Origin: Chloroflexota bacterium
Lineage (GTDB): Bacteria > Chloroflexota > Anaerolineae > Anaerolineales > Anaerolineaceae
Reading direction: 5' to 3'
DNA: 64,000 bases
Assembly (NCBI GenBank): GCA_012522475.1
Contig: JAAYKH010000061.1
Span: 1 to 64,000 of the forward strand
In this document: positions 45,373 to 54,671 of the stretch, in pieces
Numbering within the stretch: position 1 is the first letter of the stretch
Layout of the letters: each line of letters opens with the position of its first letter
The notes under the pieces: model-generated
The model's database searches: none
The model's input: the letters and a program-made list of their open reading frames with translations, nothing else
Told to the model about the DNA's origin: nothing
Made by a program: the position numbers and the translations under genes

Positions 45373-46941
45373 CTACTCCGTTGATGATTCTGATTTTTCA
45401 AAAACGTCATTTGTTAATTCTTCCAGAGGAATGCCTGCCATCATCAAGCCCATCATTTCAATATCGGCATCTTCAGATTTAATCGTCCCCATGATTTTCC
45501 CTTCGAACATTACAGCAATTCTATCTGCAATTGAAGTTAATTCATCCAAATCTTCTGAGATTAATAAGATGCCAATACCTTTGCTGCGTTGTTCGAGAAG
45601 TAGATTGCGCACTGTTTCGGTTGCCCCGACATCCAATCCACGTGAAGGATACATCGCTACAAGCAAGTTGTTACAGGCATCAATTTCTCGTGCTAAAATT
45701 GTCTTTTGAATATTCCCCCCTGATAGGAATTTGACTCTGGTTTTAGGTGTGGGCGTTGCAATGCGAAAAGAATCGATTAGGCGTTTTGCAAAATCAATAA
45801 TCCGGTTTGGTCTGATGAATCCTTTGGAACTGAGGGGTTCATCTCGGTAACCTTTCATTATCAGATTCTCAGAAATATCCATATTTCCAGCAATTCCCAT
45901 CCCGATCCTGTCCGCTGGAATAAAACTGATACCCGCTTTAATCATGCCCAAAGGGTCTTTGCCGGTACAATCTCTGTCAGCTATCAGGATTTTCCCCTCT
46001 GTTGGTTTCCGCAAACCAGTGATTACCTCAGCCAACTGGTCTTGCCCATTGCCAGCCACACCAGCAATCCCAAAAATCTCCCCGGCCCGAACAACCATTG
46101 AAAGATCCTCTAATGCCGACAGGCCTTTATCGTCTTTTGCGGAAATATGACACAACTCAATAACCGTTTCTCCCGGCTCTTGCATCTCTTTTTCCAACCT
46201 GAACAAAACATTACGTCCGACCATGAGACGAGCCAATTCTTGTGGTGTGGTTTCAGATGTTTTCAAAGTTGCTTTCAATTTCCCATTTTGAAGCACCGCG
46301 ACTCGTTCAGAAAACACCATCACTTCATCCATTTTATGAGTAATAAAAATAGCAGATTTACCTTCGGACGTCATGACTTTTAATACATCATGCAACTCCA
46401 GTGACTCTTGAGGGGTTAGCACAGCAGTTGGCTCGTCTAAAATGAGAATTTCTGCACCTCGATAGACCATTTTTAAGATCTCTACCCTTTGTTGTTCTCC
46501 CACAGTTAATTGCCATACGTAGGCATTCGGATCAACTTTCAGCCGATACTGCTCTGATAACGCTCTAATTCGGTTTGAAATTTTGCGCATGTCCGGGACA
46601 AAAGGCAAAGAAGTCATTCCCAAAACAATATTTTCTGCGACGGTCATCCTGGGGATAAGCATAAAATTTTGATGAACCATGCCGATGCCCAATTCGGCAG
46701 CATCACTGGGGAAATTTATCTGCACTGGCTCACCGCGCACATAAATTTCACCATCATCCTGCCTGTACAAGCCGATTAAAATATTCATTAGCGTGCTCTT
46801 ACCTGCACCGTTTTCACCAAGAAGTGCCAGCACCTCGCCATCAAATAAGGTCAGATCAACGCCACTATTGGCAATCACGCCGGGAAAATGTTTTGTGATT
46901 CCCCGCATTTCGAGGATGATTTTCGACGATTGAGGATTCAT
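45373..46941 (-). CDS. BMP-type ABC transporter ATP-binding protein, double ABC domain (NupO/YufO-like)
   Basis: A 522-residue tandem ABC ATPase like those of ribose and nucleoside importers. Domain 1 has GENGAGKSTLMNIL and ILILDEPTAVLTPQE; domain 2 begins near residue 255 (AGVAGNGQDQLAEV, a degenerate Walker A) and has FLSGGNIQKTILARE. I start at ATG 46941; the ORF track uses a TTG 9 bp upstream. It lies in an operon with the two permeases. Confidence 0.9.
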   Translation of the reverse strand: MNPQSSKIILEMRGITKHFPGVIANSGVDLTLFDGEVLALLGENGAGKSTLMNILIGLYRQDDGEIYVRGEPVQINFPSDAAELGIGMVHQNFMLIPRMTVAENIVLGMTSLPFVPDMRKISNRIRALSEQYRLKVDPNAYVWQLTVGEQQRVEILKMVYRGAEILILDEPTAVLTPQESLELHDVLKVMTSEGKSAIFITHKMDEVMVFSERVAVLQNGKLKATLKTSETTPQELARLMVGRNVLFRLEKEMQEPGETVIELCHISAKDDKGLSALEDLSMVVRAGEIFGIAGVAGNGQDQLAEVITGLRKPTEGKILIADRDCTGKDPLGMIKAGISFIPADRIGMGIAGNMDISENLIMKGYRDEPLSSKGFIRPNRIIDFAKRLIDSFRIATPTPKTRVKFLSGGNIQKTILAREIDACNNLLVAMYPSRGLDVGATETVRNLLLEQRSKGIGILLISEDLDELTSIADRIAVMFEGKIMGTIKSEDADIEMMGLMMAGIPLEELTNDVFEKSESSTE

Positions 46942-46980
46942 GGTAAACAAAACCTTCTCAATATCAGTGTAATTTAAAAT

Positions 46981-47006
46981 AGGGGTAAAGCCAGGGCTTT
47001 ACCCCT
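46981..47006 (-). terminator. Intra-operon terminator/attenuator after the BMP lipoprotein gene
   Basis: An 11-bp perfect stem (AGGGGTAAAGC with GCTTTACCCCT) and a 4-nt loop lie between the lipoprotein stop and the ATPase start; read on the minus strand it is followed by ATTTTAA. It probably lets the binding protein be expressed above the ATPase and permeases. Confidence 0.75.
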
Positions 47007-47021
47007 TTGTAAGTAAAAACT

Positions 47022-48143
47022 CTAATTGATTTCGCCGATCACGCCCTCAACGAACCAGTCTAAACTTAGCATTTCACCGTCAGTAAGGCATTCTCCTTCA
47101 ACAACCCGTAACTCACCAGATTGATCGTAGATCGGGCCACAGAAAACGTCTTCACCCAGGTCTAACAAAGCTTTTGCAGCGTCAACCATTGCGATCACTT
47201 CTTCCGGCACTAATGGGCTATATTCAGCCAAACCAACGATGCCATCAGCGACAGGGCCCCAGTATTCAACCGGTTTCCAGGTTCCGTTCATTGCTTTTGT
47301 GACGGTATCAATATAGTAGCCGCCAAAATTCCAGATTGCACTGGTCAGCACTGAATCGCCCACAAATTTCCGGGCATCTGAATGGTAACCAATACTCATC
47401 GCTCCTGCTTCCGCGGCTGCTTTTTGAGGTTCGGTTGTATCCTGATGTTGGGCAATTACATCGGCACCCTGATCGAGCAGGGCAACGGCTGCTTCTCGTT
47501 CCACAACCGGGTCGAACCAGGTGTTTGTCCACACAACAGAAACTGTGGCGTCAGGGTTTATCGAGCGCACCCCCAAAGTGAAGGCATCAATACCTCGAAT
47601 TACCTCAGGAATCGGGTAAGCTGCTACATAACCGATTTTATTGGTTTTTGTCATTGCTCCGGCAACAATTCCTGACAAGTATCGCGGCTGATAGATACGT
47701 CCAAAATAGGTACCCATGTTGTCGCGAGTTAAATAGCCCGAACAGTGTTCAAAAATGATTTCAGGATAGTCTTCTGCAACTTCGTACATGGGGTCCATAA
47801 AACCGAAAGAGGTTGCAAAAATCATATCGTAGCCCTTTTGGGCAAAATCACGTAAAACACGTTCCGTATCGGCACCTTCTTCTACATTTTCAACGTATGC
47901 TGTGTGGATTGCATCCCCAAATTTTTCTTCAAGTGCTAGTCTCCCCTGATCATGCTCAAAGGACCATCCTAAATCAACTGGAGCGCCAACATAGATGAAA
48001 CCGACTTTAAATGGTTCTTGAGCAGCTTCCTCAGGTTCTTCAACTTCTACGGGCTCTACAACAGACGGTTTTTTGGCGCAGCCAATTAATAACAACGATA
48101 CAATGAGCAGAATTGAAATTATTGACCAGATTTGCTTCTTCAT
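47022..48143 (-). CDS. BMP family (PnrA-like) substrate-binding lipoprotein
   Basis: A 373-residue basic-membrane-protein family lipoprotein. The signal peptide ends at LLIGC (Cys22), followed by an acidic Pro/Glu/Val tether. The binding fold starts at KVGFIYVGAPVDLGWSFEHDQG and has YDMIFATSFGF and GYVAAYPIPEVIRGI. Related PnrA and BmpA proteins bind purine nucleosides. The SD AAGGAGAA precedes ATG 48143. The operon order is lipoprotein, ATPase, two permeases. Confidence 0.92.
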   Translation of the reverse strand: MKKQIWSIISILLIVSLLLIGCAKKPSVVEPVEVEEPEEAAQEPFKVGFIYVGAPVDLGWSFEHDQGRLALEEKFGDAIHTAYVENVEEGADTERVLRDFAQKGYDMIFATSFGFMDPMYEVAEDYPEIIFEHCSGYLTRDNMGTYFGRIYQPRYLSGIVAGAMTKTNKIGYVAAYPIPEVIRGIDAFTLGVRSINPDATVSVVWTNTWFDPVVEREAAVALLDQGADVIAQHQDTTEPQKAAAEAGAMSIGYHSDARKFVGDSVLTSAIWNFGGYYIDTVTKAMNGTWKPVEYWGPVADGIVGLAEYSPLVPEEVIAMVDAAKALLDLGEDVFCGPIYDQSGELRVVEGECLTDGEMLSLDWFVEGVIGEIN

Positions 48144-48215
48144 TTTATTTTCTCCTTACTTATCCTCAAAAACTTCCAATAAATTAATAAATTGACAACT
48201 GTTTATAATTTATCC

Positions 48216-48225
48216 AATCACCTCC
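48216..48225 (-). promoter_or_regulatory. Distal SD-like leader element of the BMP lipoprotein gene
   Basis: On the minus strand AAGGAGGTGATT, a near-perfect match to the 16S anti-SD, lies 72 nt before the ATG. The only frame after it is GTG-ATT-GGA-TAA, so it does not start a real protein. Same class as the elements at 681, 24201 and 53406. Confidence 0.5.
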
Positions 48226-48433
48226 TTGTCATTTTATTAAAGATTTTACTACTAGTTTACACCTTTACTAAAAGTCGTTCTTTAACTGTTCGTTAAAAAT
48301 TGATGGGATAACAGCGCTTTCAGGAATGCAACATAGCATTTAGCTATCTTTGTTGCTATTATAATTTATATTTCCGTAAAATAGCGTCATTGAATCGTAA
48401 AAAAATCTCATTAAAAATATTTAGGAAAACAAG

Positions 48434-49630
48434 CTAATTTTGAGTTCTCTTGCTTACTTTGCTTGATGTAAATATAACGAGAAGCAGTACGCCTAAGCCT
48501 AAACAGGCAAAAGTCAGCATTGCTGTAATAATGTGAACGCTTCCAAAACGTTCGAAGACCTGTCCCATTACCGTAGGAACAAACATTGTTCCAAGGCTGC
48601 TGCCTAAAAAAAACAAACCCGTAATGCGGCCGGTGATTTTTAGGCGGGATTCTCCAAGCACCAGCAAAGTTGGGAAGCCAGATGACAAAGCTAGTCCCAG
48701 CCCGGCTGATCCAATCCATATTGCTAGGATATTCAACGGGAAAACCAGTAGAAGCATTAAAAAGATAATTGCAAGCAAAATATTTCCTAACAACATATAG
48801 GCGGCTTTAACTTTTCTTGCCAGTGGAACAGCCAGCAAACGTCCTATTGTCAAGGCGCCCCAGAAAATTGAATTTATAAAAGAAGCACCAGCTTCAGTAG
48901 TAACCTTTGCCTCAGAAACATATGTGAAGACCCATCCACCAAAACCATTTTCAATCCCGATAATAAGAAAAAACAACATCATTATAGCAATGATCAAGCC
49001 TGTATTGTGGTTTTTAATACCGTCTTCCGCTGTTTCAGGTTTGGGGCTTTTGGGGCTTGGAAACCTCCAAAGCCCTAACAACCCAGGGATGGCTAAAACA
49101 GCCAAGGACCAGAAAGGCCAGATGAGTTGCCCGCCTGACCACCGCAGCACGTAATGCAAAAGAAGCGGTGAGAGAAAAGCCCCAGCACCAAAACAAAAAT
49201 GTAATGCGTTCATAAATGGCCCAACGCGTTTCTGGTATACCCATAACAAGCTGGTGTTGGCACCCACATCAATGATCCCCTGTCCCAGGCCTAAAACGAA
49301 AAGGATGGTCAACAAAAAAGGCATTTTCGTGCTGAGGGGCACTAGCACAAGCGCAATCATGGTCAATAAAACCGCGAGGAGCATCAACCTATGCCCCCGA
49401 AATCGATCCAAAAGTTGCCCACCGCCAGTGGATCCAATCAGATAACCGAGGCTGATCGCTGTAAACACGAAGCTGATTTGAGAAATTGAAACATTGACCA
49501 TGGTAGCCAAATAGGGCAGCATGGGTCCAAGTGCGCCCGAAGATAGCCCCAGGGCAATAAAAGCTGCACTATAGGTAACAAAATATGCATGATTGAAAGT
49601 TTTCATCCTATGTGATTTAGCTGATTCCAT
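48434..49630 (-). CDS. MFS transporter
   Basis: A 398-residue major-facilitator protein with about twelve hydrophobic segments. LIGSTGGGQLLDRFRGHR is the loop 2-3 signature and LGLGQGIIDVGANTSL and FCFGAGAFLSPLLL resemble the FucP-like branch for sugars. The ligand is not known. AGGAG precedes the ATG. It is a single gene on the minus strand. Confidence 0.85.
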   Translation of the reverse strand: MESAKSHRMKTFNHAYFVTYSAAFIALGLSSGALGPMLPYLATMVNVSISQISFVFTAISLGYLIGSTGGGQLLDRFRGHRLMLLAVLLTMIALVLVPLSTKMPFLLTILFVLGLGQGIIDVGANTSLLWVYQKRVGPFMNALHFCFGAGAFLSPLLLHYVLRWSGGQLIWPFWSLAVLAIPGLLGLWRFPSPKSPKPETAEDGIKNHNTGLIIAIMMLFFLIIGIENGFGGWVFTYVSEAKVTTEAGASFINSIFWGALTIGRLLAVPLARKVKAAYMLLGNILLAIIFLMLLLVFPLNILAIWIGSAGLGLALSSGFPTLLVLGESRLKITGRITGLFFLGSSLGTMFVPTVMGQVFERFGSVHIITAMLTFACLGLGVLLLVIFTSSKVSKRTQN

Positions 49631-49709
49631 TGGAGCTCCTGCTGCCTTGTATAAAGTTTGATTGTATGTTTTATGGCGCTTAGACTTGATGTGCTCAATC
49701 TTTTTAGTG

Positions 49710-50498
49710 TCAGGGCGTCAACGCAGTAATAACCAGGTTCGGTGATTGGTTAACATCATATGCTGATCCTTGCAGGTCACCATAAAGGTTGACGGCTTCA
49801 AAGCCTGATTGTTTTAACCAGTTTACCAATTGTAAATGAGAAAAGGGCCACAACCGCGTACTGATAACGTTCTGCTTAAAACCCTTTTCGTTTTCATTAT
49901 GCAAGATGAGGATATTAAATAAAATCTGTCCATCAGGGAGAAAGTCATAAAACCGCACAAATATCCAGGAGTTGTTCCCTTCCTGGTGTGTCTCCGGGTT
50001 CATCCATCGGCCTTGGTTTTTTACCACCCTGTCAAAATTCCGATTCTGTAAAATGATTTTTCCACCCGGCTTGAGCACGGCTTTAAAATCAGCCAGGGTG
50101 TTAAGCATCGCCTCCTCATCCAAAACATGCGGCAGAGAATTCCCCAAACACAACAGGCTTTCAAATTTGTTTTTGCCATAAGAGCGTGTGAGTTCACCAA
50201 AACCTGCCTGCCTAAAAGGGATCTCGAGGTCAGCATTTAGTGTATTTTTTCGGGCAATTGCAACCATTTTCTTGCTAATATCTGCGCCTGAACACTTAAA
50301 CCCATATTTTTGAAGTGCAATCGCATGGTGCCCCGTACCGCAAGAAACATCCAGGACACTTGGAGGGCATTTATCATCTTTCCTTAACTGTTCTATTTCG
50401 CTGATTAAAAACGGCAATTCCAGGACTAACCGTCCTTCCCAATTGACAAACCGATCATAATTTTCACTGAATTGATCGTAAATCAAGTCATCAATCAT
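49710..50498 (-). CDS. Class I SAM-dependent methyltransferase
   Basis: A 262-residue methyltransferase. The SAM-binding motif I is VLDVSCGTGHHAIAL, followed by CSGADISKKMVAIARKN and LKPGGKIILQNRNF. I start at ATG 50498 with GGAGC upstream; the ORF-track start at 50552 would nearly abut the LCP gene. It follows the LCP gene on the same strand. Confidence 0.82.
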   Translation of the reverse strand: MIDDLIYDQFSENYDRFVNWEGRLVLELPFLISEIEQLRKDDKCPPSVLDVSCGTGHHAIALQKYGFKCSGADISKKMVAIARKNTLNADLEIPFRQAGFGELTRSYGKNKFESLLCLGNSLPHVLDEEAMLNTLADFKAVLKPGGKIILQNRNFDRVVKNQGRWMNPETHQEGNNSWIFVRFYDFLPDGQILFNILILHNENEKGFKQNVISTRLWPFSHLQLVNWLKQSGFEAVNLYGDLQGSAYDVNQSPNLVITALTP

Positions 50499-50552
50499 GC
50501 AAAGCTCCAGATTAAATTCAACAAAACCATAGTTTGAAGATGCCGCGAACAA

Positions 50553-51701
50553 TTATGGGCATAGCTGCCGACCACCACCGCCAATATCAATTAAAATAGT
50601 GTCTTGCGCAAAATTGTTTATAAAGGCCTTAACATCCGCAATGGGTATATCCCAGATAAAGGTTGTGTTATTGAGAGAAGGGTCAAAAACCCGTCCAGGT
50701 ACCATCATTCCATTCGGAAAGCGAAAGAAAACTAAGTTTTCAGACGATAGCTTTGGAAACAGTCCAATCAATTGAGTGATTTGCGCTGGCGATAAATCAG
50801 TCTGGATCCTTCCCTGAAAGGCTTTGATTAGATCCGGAATGGCTGTAAGCGCTTTCGGTTGCAGGGCTTTATCTTTTATTGAACACAAAACCAGTGTTTG
50901 ATTATCTGTTCGCATGATTTCAGTATCGTTTAATCGTATTCGAGCAAACCGAAGCGCTTCATCGCCGGTCATATGATGCTGGCCTTCCTCAAACACCCAT
51001 GCCATATGATCTGGATTTTCAGTATCTGCCCGGCCATCCCAGGTACGGTTAAGGTAAATATCAATGCCCCCCAGGGCGTCGACAATATCGGCAAATACCG
51101 CCATATTAATGATGGCATAATGATCAACAGCCAGATTGTAGTTATTAGCGATGGTCTGTGCCAACATCCCCGGGCCACCGCCTTCTCCTTCATACCGATT
51201 CATTGACGGCGTGCCGTAGGAATAGGCTGTGTTTATTTTGCCATGTGTGAGATTTGGATAGTCTTCTTTAATCCCCGGCAGTGTGACCCACAAGTCACGC
51301 GGCAGCGTCAGCACAGTCACTTTAGGGGTTTCAAAATCAACCCGCACAATCCGGATAGCGTCGGCTAAACCAAAACGGTATTGTGGGTCATTGCTGGCGA
51401 TACCCGCTACCAGGATAAACATGGGTTCGAGTTCATCGTCGAGCAATTCAGGCGTTGTTGTTGGCACTTCAGTTGCTGTAGTTTTACTAATTTCCGATGG
51501 CTCGTTCCCGGCGGTCGCGATAATCATTTCTTGATCTATAACTTCGGGGATGACCGTAGCTGTCTCAGGCGCGGCTGTGGAGAAAACCAACGTTTCGCCT
51601 AAAGGTTGATGCCACCAGCCTGCCCAAGCACTACAGGCGCTGATGGCACAAGCCAAGGGGATAACACAAATTAATCCAAGCAGCTTTTTTAACAATTTCA
51701 T
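50553..51701 (-). CDS. LCP (LytR-CpsA-Psr) family protein, possible lipoprotein
   Basis: A 382-residue LCP protein, a family that transfers glycopolymers onto the cell wall or surface. An N-terminal hydrophobic segment ends in AISAC (Cys23), a possible lipobox. The LCP core is visible as VDFETPKVTVLTLPRDLWV, KINTAYSYGTPSM and FADIVDALGGIDIYL. I use ATG 51701; the ORF track starts at TTG 51725. Confidence 0.8.
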   Translation of the reverse strand: MKLLKKLLGLICVIPLACAISACSAWAGWWHQPLGETLVFSTAAPETATVIPEVIDQEMIIATAGNEPSEISKTTATEVPTTTPELLDDELEPMFILVAGIASNDPQYRFGLADAIRIVRVDFETPKVTVLTLPRDLWVTLPGIKEDYPNLTHGKINTAYSYGTPSMNRYEGEGGGPGMLAQTIANNYNLAVDHYAIINMAVFADIVDALGGIDIYLNRTWDGRADTENPDHMAWVFEEGQHHMTGDEALRFARIRLNDTEIMRTDNQTLVLCSIKDKALQPKALTAIPDLIKAFQGRIQTDLSPAQITQLIGLFPKLSSENLVFFRFPNGMMVPGRVFDPSLNNTTFIWDIPIADVKAFINNFAQDTILIDIGGGGRQLCP

Positions 51702-51936
51702 AGCGCTGTATGTGTTTCTATACAAACTTGATCATACCAACAGGCTTTTACTATCATCGATGTCAATCACCTATTGTATTTCGTCGAGGTCATTAAGCCT
51801 ACCGATTGCATCAACTCTGAATACATTAGACGTCCAATTTTTGCGAAAGCGGTAGCAAAAAGGAATCGTATAATTATTGCCAATTAATTTTTGGTTTTAT
51901 TGCAATGAAAAGCAAAAATATTTAAGGAAAAAGCAC

Positions 51937-51965
51937 TTGACAGGTAGCTTTTATTATGTTATTAT
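51937..51965 (+). promoter_or_regulatory. Promoter of the SorC/glucitol PTS operon
   Basis: TTGACA (51937-51942) and TATTAT (51960-51965) are exactly 17 bp apart, one of the best promoter matches in the window. Confidence 0.82.
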
Positions 51966-51977
51966 TTTGTTAACTTT

Positions 51978-52001
51978 TGATCATATATGATCATATGATC
52001 A
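51978..52001. promoter_or_regulatory. Two overlapping palindromic operators of the SorC regulator
   Basis: TGATCATATATGATCA (51978-51993) and TGATCATATGATCA (51988-52001) are both perfect palindromes sharing a TGATCA half. They begin about 12 bp after the -10 box, so a repressor bound here would block initiation. The most likely binder is the SorC-family protein encoded immediately downstream. Confidence 0.75.
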
Positions 52002-52013
52002 AGGAGCGTATGT

Positions 52014-52952
52014 ATGGACAACACTGCAAAACTAATTTATAGGATTGCAAAAAGCTATTATGAAGATGGCTTAACACAGCATGAAATAGGCCGAAAATTT
52101 GGTTTATCACGAATTAAAGTCAGCAGACTGCTAAAAGAAGCAGTCAAAAGCGGGGCTGTTAAGATTATGATTTTTGAACCAAAAAGCGCTGAAATCGTTA
52201 AGCTTGAGGAAGAAATTGAACAAAAATATTCAATTGATGAAGTCGTTATTGTTGAATCATCTGATTTTTCATATGAGAACACATTAACTAATATTGGACG
52301 AGCTGCCGCGAATTACTTAGATAGAATACTCAGGGGTGATGAAACAATAGCCCTTGCATGGGGAAACACTATTCATTCTTTAGTTGAAGCGTTACCTAGA
52401 AAAAATTTCTACAACTTGAAAATCGTCCAATTAATGGGCGGCTTAGGTGCATCGGGCCATGAAGCCTATGGAACCAACTTAATCATCAGAGCTGCACATG
52501 AACTTGGGGGAAAAGAATATATTTTGGCCTCACCGGGGGGCTTGCCTACAAAAGAATTACGGGATGTTTTATTGAACGATCCCCAAGTTTCTGAGACTTT
52601 AAAAATGGCGATGGCTGCTGATATTGCCATTGTTGGTTTAGGAAGCCCAAAAATGACATTACCTGCAATCAGTGCGGGCATTATTTCTAAAAACGACCTC
52701 GATAGTGTTATAAAAAACGGCGCTGTGGGTGATGTTTGTTTACATTTTATAGATGCAGAAGGTGAAGTTGTCAATTCTGACCTTGAAGATCGAATAGTAG
52801 CCATATCATTAGATTCCCTGAAGAACATACCAAAAACAATTGGTTTAGCTGGAGGCGTACAAAAGTTCGAGATTGTTAAAGCGGCACTGACTGGAAATAT
52901 CGTAGATGTTTTGATAACTGACTCCGAGTTAGGAGAAAAACTAGTCGAATGA
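52014..52952 (+). CDS. SorC/DeoR-family sugar-binding transcriptional regulator
   Basis: A 312-residue regulator with an N-terminal HTH (SYYEDGLTQHEIGRKFGLSRIKVSRLLKEA) and the SorC sugar-phosphate binding domain (LAWGNTIHSLVEAL, QLMGGLGASGHE, LASPGGLPTKELRDVL). It should sense the phosphorylated polyol made by the PTS and control the operon through the palindromes upstream. SD AAGGAGCG is part of the operator overlap region. The stop overlaps the GutM start by 4 bp. Confidence 0.9.
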   Translation: MDNTAKLIYRIAKSYYEDGLTQHEIGRKFGLSRIKVSRLLKEAVKSGAVKIMIFEPKSAEIVKLEEEIEQKYSIDEVVIVESSDFSYENTLTNIGRAAANYLDRILRGDETIALAWGNTIHSLVEALPRKNFYNLKIVQLMGGLGASGHEAYGTNLIIRAAHELGGKEYILASPGGLPTKELRDVLLNDPQVSETLKMAMAADIAIVGLGSPKMTLPAISAGIISKNDLDSVIKNGAVGDVCLHFIDAEGEVVNSDLEDRIVAISLDSLKNIPKTIGLAGGVQKFEIVKAALTGNIVDVLITDSELGEKLVE

Positions 52953-53338
52953 AATTTTTATCAAATGGGATAACTACTAGCACAGCATTAGTTCTACTGT
53001 TGTTTGTAATGTGGATTATACAACTCGTGTTAACTTATTTTCAAATGAAAAGGTTCTACAAGAGAGTTAACACCTTGCGAAAGAGTGGAATTACATCAAT
53101 TGGCATGGCTGGTTCATTTTTAAAAGGGCGAATATATACAGTTATTGTCATTGGTGAAGATGACGTTATTGTTAATGCCGAGAAATTATCAGGGATGACT
53201 GTCTTTTCTACGCTTAAGCCTGTGACAGAGCTTGTCGGACAAAACATCAATGATATTTTAGATGAAACGAAAGCGTTTTCAATTACCAAAAAGGAAAGAG
53301 AGTCATTTATTGTTGCAATTCAGGGCATGAAAAAATGA
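52949..53338 (+). CDS. gutM: GutM-like glucitol operon activator
   Basis: A 129-residue GutM family protein: an N-terminal membrane segment (TALVLLLFVMWIIQLVLTYF), then the basic MKRFYKRVNTLRKSG and a small soluble domain with SFLKGRIYTVIVI. GutM assists expression of glucitol PTS operons in E. coli and is regularly found beside SorC-type regulators in Gram-positive operons. Confidence 0.87.
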   Translation: MKFLSNGITTSTALVLLLFVMWIIQLVLTYFQMKRFYKRVNTLRKSGITSIGMAGSFLKGRIYTVIVIGEDDVIVNAEKLSGMTVFSTLKPVTELVGQNINDILDETKAFSITKKERESFIVAIQGMKK

Positions 53339-53405
53339 TTTGCTGAAAGCAACAAATATGTGTAGCTTTAATTCGGTTGCAGGCATGATTTATTGGATTT
53401 TGTTA

Positions 53406-53415
53406 GGAGGTGCAA
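53406..53415 (+). promoter_or_regulatory. Distal SD-like leader element of the PTS IIC gene
   Basis: AGGAGGTG lies 71 nt upstream of the ATG at 53487, which has its own CGGAGGA site. The short frame starting at the GTG encodes nine codons before TAA. It matches the elements before the three lipoprotein genes in sequence and distance. Confidence 0.45.
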
Positions 53416-53486
53416 ATAATAACTATACATGATTTTTAACTTTATCTTGTTGTGAACAAAAATAAAATTATTTCGGAGGATTAAGA

Positions 53487-54032
53487 ATGGAGATATTAGC
53501 AAAATTTGCTGAAGGGTTCATTGCCCTATTTGAAGTAGGGGCGGAGACATTTGTGGGTATTTTGGTGGGCGTTGTTCCAATTATGTTAGTGCTGATGACG
53601 GCATTTAATATAATTATCAGGCTTATTGGGCCCGAAAAAATTGATAATCTAAGCAAGAAAGCAGGAGGATCTGGGATCATAAATTACCCATTAAGATATA
53701 TGATACTCCCTACATTGTCAGTTTTCTTCTTAGGGAACCCGATGGCGTTAGGTACTGGTAAATTTTTGCCCGAAAAATATAAGCCAGCATTTAATGACAC
53801 AATTGCCACAATGGTACACCCACCTCTTGGGTTATTTCCACATGTGAATCCTGGTGAATTCTTCGTTTGGGGAGGCATCGCAGCAGGTGTAACTGCTCTG
53901 GGCTTGCCTCTCGGTGGATTAGCAATTCGATATCTGCTCGTTGGTATGTTGATTGCATTGATTAGAGGAATTGTGTCAGAGTGGATTAGTGGGATTATGT
54001 TCGCTCGGAGAGAGAAAGTTGAAAACTTATAA
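53487..54032 (+). CDS. srlA: PTS glucitol/sorbitol-type IIC component
   Basis: A 181-residue membrane protein of the EII-Gut C family. FIALFEVGAETFVGILVGVVPIMLVLMTAFN, GNPMALGTGKFLPEKYKPAFNDT and HPPLGLFPHVNPGE are family landmarks. It forms part of the polyol channel. SD CGGAGGA is strong. Confidence 0.9.
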   Translation: MEILAKFAEGFIALFEVGAETFVGILVGVVPIMLVLMTAFNIIIRLIGPEKIDNLSKKAGGSGIINYPLRYMILPTLSVFFLGNPMALGTGKFLPEKYKPAFNDTIATMVHPPLGLFPHVNPGEFFVWGGIAAGVTALGLPLGGLAIRYLLVGMLIALIRGIVSEWISGIMFARREKVENL

Positions 54033-54062
54033 TTGTTTATTAAGTTTTAGTTGGAGGATAAA

Positions 54063-54599
54063 GTGCAAGGTTTAATTAAATTTTTAGAGAAAATTGGTCG
54101 AGCTGTGGGTGGCGTCGTTGGCATATTTTATCAAGCTGGACGCGATTCAATTGATATGGTTATAAAAAATGTACTACCATTTCTCGCTTTCATATCATTG
54201 TTAATCGGCCTCATTTTAGCATCGGGCGTTGGATCAATCATTGCAAATGCTTTGGCTCCTTTGGCGTCAAGTCCCATTGGTTTAGTGGTCATGGCTTTAA
54301 TTATCAGTTTGCCGTTTCTATCACCTTTGTTGGGCCCTGGAGCAGTCATCGCTTCAATAATTGGTACATTACTGGGGACATTAATTGGCGAAGGCGCTAT
54401 TCCGCCACAAATGGCTCTCCCGGCCTTATTTGCGATCAACCCCCAAGTCGGTGCAGATTTTATTCCGGTTGGGTTATCACTTATGGACGCAGAACCTGAA
54501 ACTGTCGAAGTTGGGGTACCAGCAGTACTGCTTTCAAGAACGATTACTGGTCCCCTTGCAGTGATTTTAGCTTGGTTACTTAGTTTTGGTTTGTTCTAA
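54063..54599 (+). CDS. PTS glucitol-type second IIC (C-terminal half of SrlE as a separate gene)
   Basis: About 178 residues matching the C-terminal membrane domain of E. coli SrlE (PF07663): [26 protein letters not shown] and [21 protein letters not shown]. In E. coli this is fused behind the IIB domain; here IIB is a separate gene downstream. I start at GTG 54063, 6 bp after GGAGG, rather than at the TTG 54051. Confidence 0.85.
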   Translation: MQGLIKFLEKIGRAVGGVVGIFYQAGRDSIDMVIKNVLPFLAFISLLIGLILASGVGSIIANALAPLASSPIGLVVMALIISLPFLSPLLGPGAVIASIIGTLLGTLIGEGAIPPQMALPALFAINPQVGADFIPVGLSLMDAEPETVEVGVPAVLLSRTITGPLAVILAWLLSFGLF

Positions 54600-54617
54600 G
54601 TTCTTGAAATAAACAAA

Positions 54618-54646
54618 TTTGGGAGGGATAAAACTGCCCTCCCAAA
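54618..54646 (+). terminator. Intercistronic hairpin in the PTS operon
   Basis: TTTGGGAGGG and CCCTCCCAAA form a perfect 10-bp stem with a 9-nt loop between the second IIC and IIB genes. No T-run follows, so partial termination or mRNA protection is more likely than a full stop. Confidence 0.5.
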
Positions 54647-54671
54647 ATTAAATATGTTTTGGAGCCTTTTT

